Source of the DNA: Bacteroidaceae bacterium
GTDB taxonomy: Bacteria; Bacteroidota; Bacteroidia; Bacteroidales; Bacteroidaceae
Assembly: GCA_017548225.1 (NCBI GenBank)
Contig: JAFYMV010000160.1
Location: 1-7,602, forward strand
DNA length: 7,602 nucleotides
Direction of reading: 5' to 3'
The position numbers were made by a program, and so were the translations under genes. Shown in pieces: positions 7,580-7,602 of this stretch. Below the pieces are notes generated by a model. The model had not been told where the DNA came from and searched no databases. It saw only the letters and a list, made by a program, of their open reading frames with translations. The stretch's first letter is position 1; every line of letters starts with the position of its first letter.

Positions 7580-7602
7580 TATAACGAGTACGAAAAACCA
7601 AA
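7571..7602 (-). promoter_or_regulatory. Bacteroides-type promoter of the tamB operon
   Basis: On the minus strand TTTG (7602-7599) is followed by 20 bases and then TACCTTTG (7578-7571). These match the -33 (TTTG) and -7 (TAnnTTTG) elements of the Bacteroidota housekeeping sigma factor exactly and at the expected spacing. Transcription would start about 4-7 bases further on, only a few bases before the GTG at 7561, so the leader is very short. The upstream element lies at the window's edge. Confidence 0.65.

Overview
The window looks chromosomal and comes from a member of the Bacteroidota, most likely the order Bacteroidales. Three things point that way: a Bacteroides-type promoter (TTTG, 20-nt spacer, TAnnTTTG) in front of the long minus-strand gene, generally weak Shine-Dalgarno signals, and a set of protein families typical of the group. 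The genus cannot be fixed from the sequence. Coding density is very high. No mobile element, CRISPR array, tRNA or rRNA gene was seen.

Layout: positions 2-187 (+) hold the last 61 codons of rsmG, the 16S rRNA m7G527 methyltransferase. A perfect 26-bp palindrome at 211-236 follows and probably serves as a shared terminator for the two converging transcription units. The rest, 281-7561, is one minus-strand operon read from right to left: a 1537-residue TamB/AsmA-like protein (2948-7561, GTG start), a CDP-alcohol phosphatidyltransferase (1951-2922), a polytopic membrane protein of the flippase-like / LPG_synthase_TM family (969-1961), and a small HAD-superfamily protein (281-976). The junctions are tight: a 25-nt gap, then overlaps of 11 nt and 8 nt.

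The four operon genes read as a membrane-lipid module. A CDP-alcohol transferase would make a phospholipid (or a similar head-group conjugate) at the inner membrane. A HAD protein could act on a phosphorylated head group or intermediate. A multi-span protein related to lipid flippases could move or modify the product. TamB-family proteins are periplasm-spanning lipid-transfer bridges to the outer membrane. That joint pathway is inference. It resembles in outline the inositol-lipid gene cluster of Bacteroides thetaiotaomicron (CDP-alcohol transferase plus phosphatase), but no inositol-phosphate synthase gene lies in this window, so the head group is unknown.

The most interesting details are active-site departures in two of the enzymes. 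The transferase has its last motif aspartate displaced by one residue. The HAD protein has glycine where the usual general acid/base aspartate should be. The tamB promoter sits almost on the start codon and overlaps a 17-bp dyad, and the TamB C-terminus is a charged tail partly encoded by 9-bp tandem repeats.
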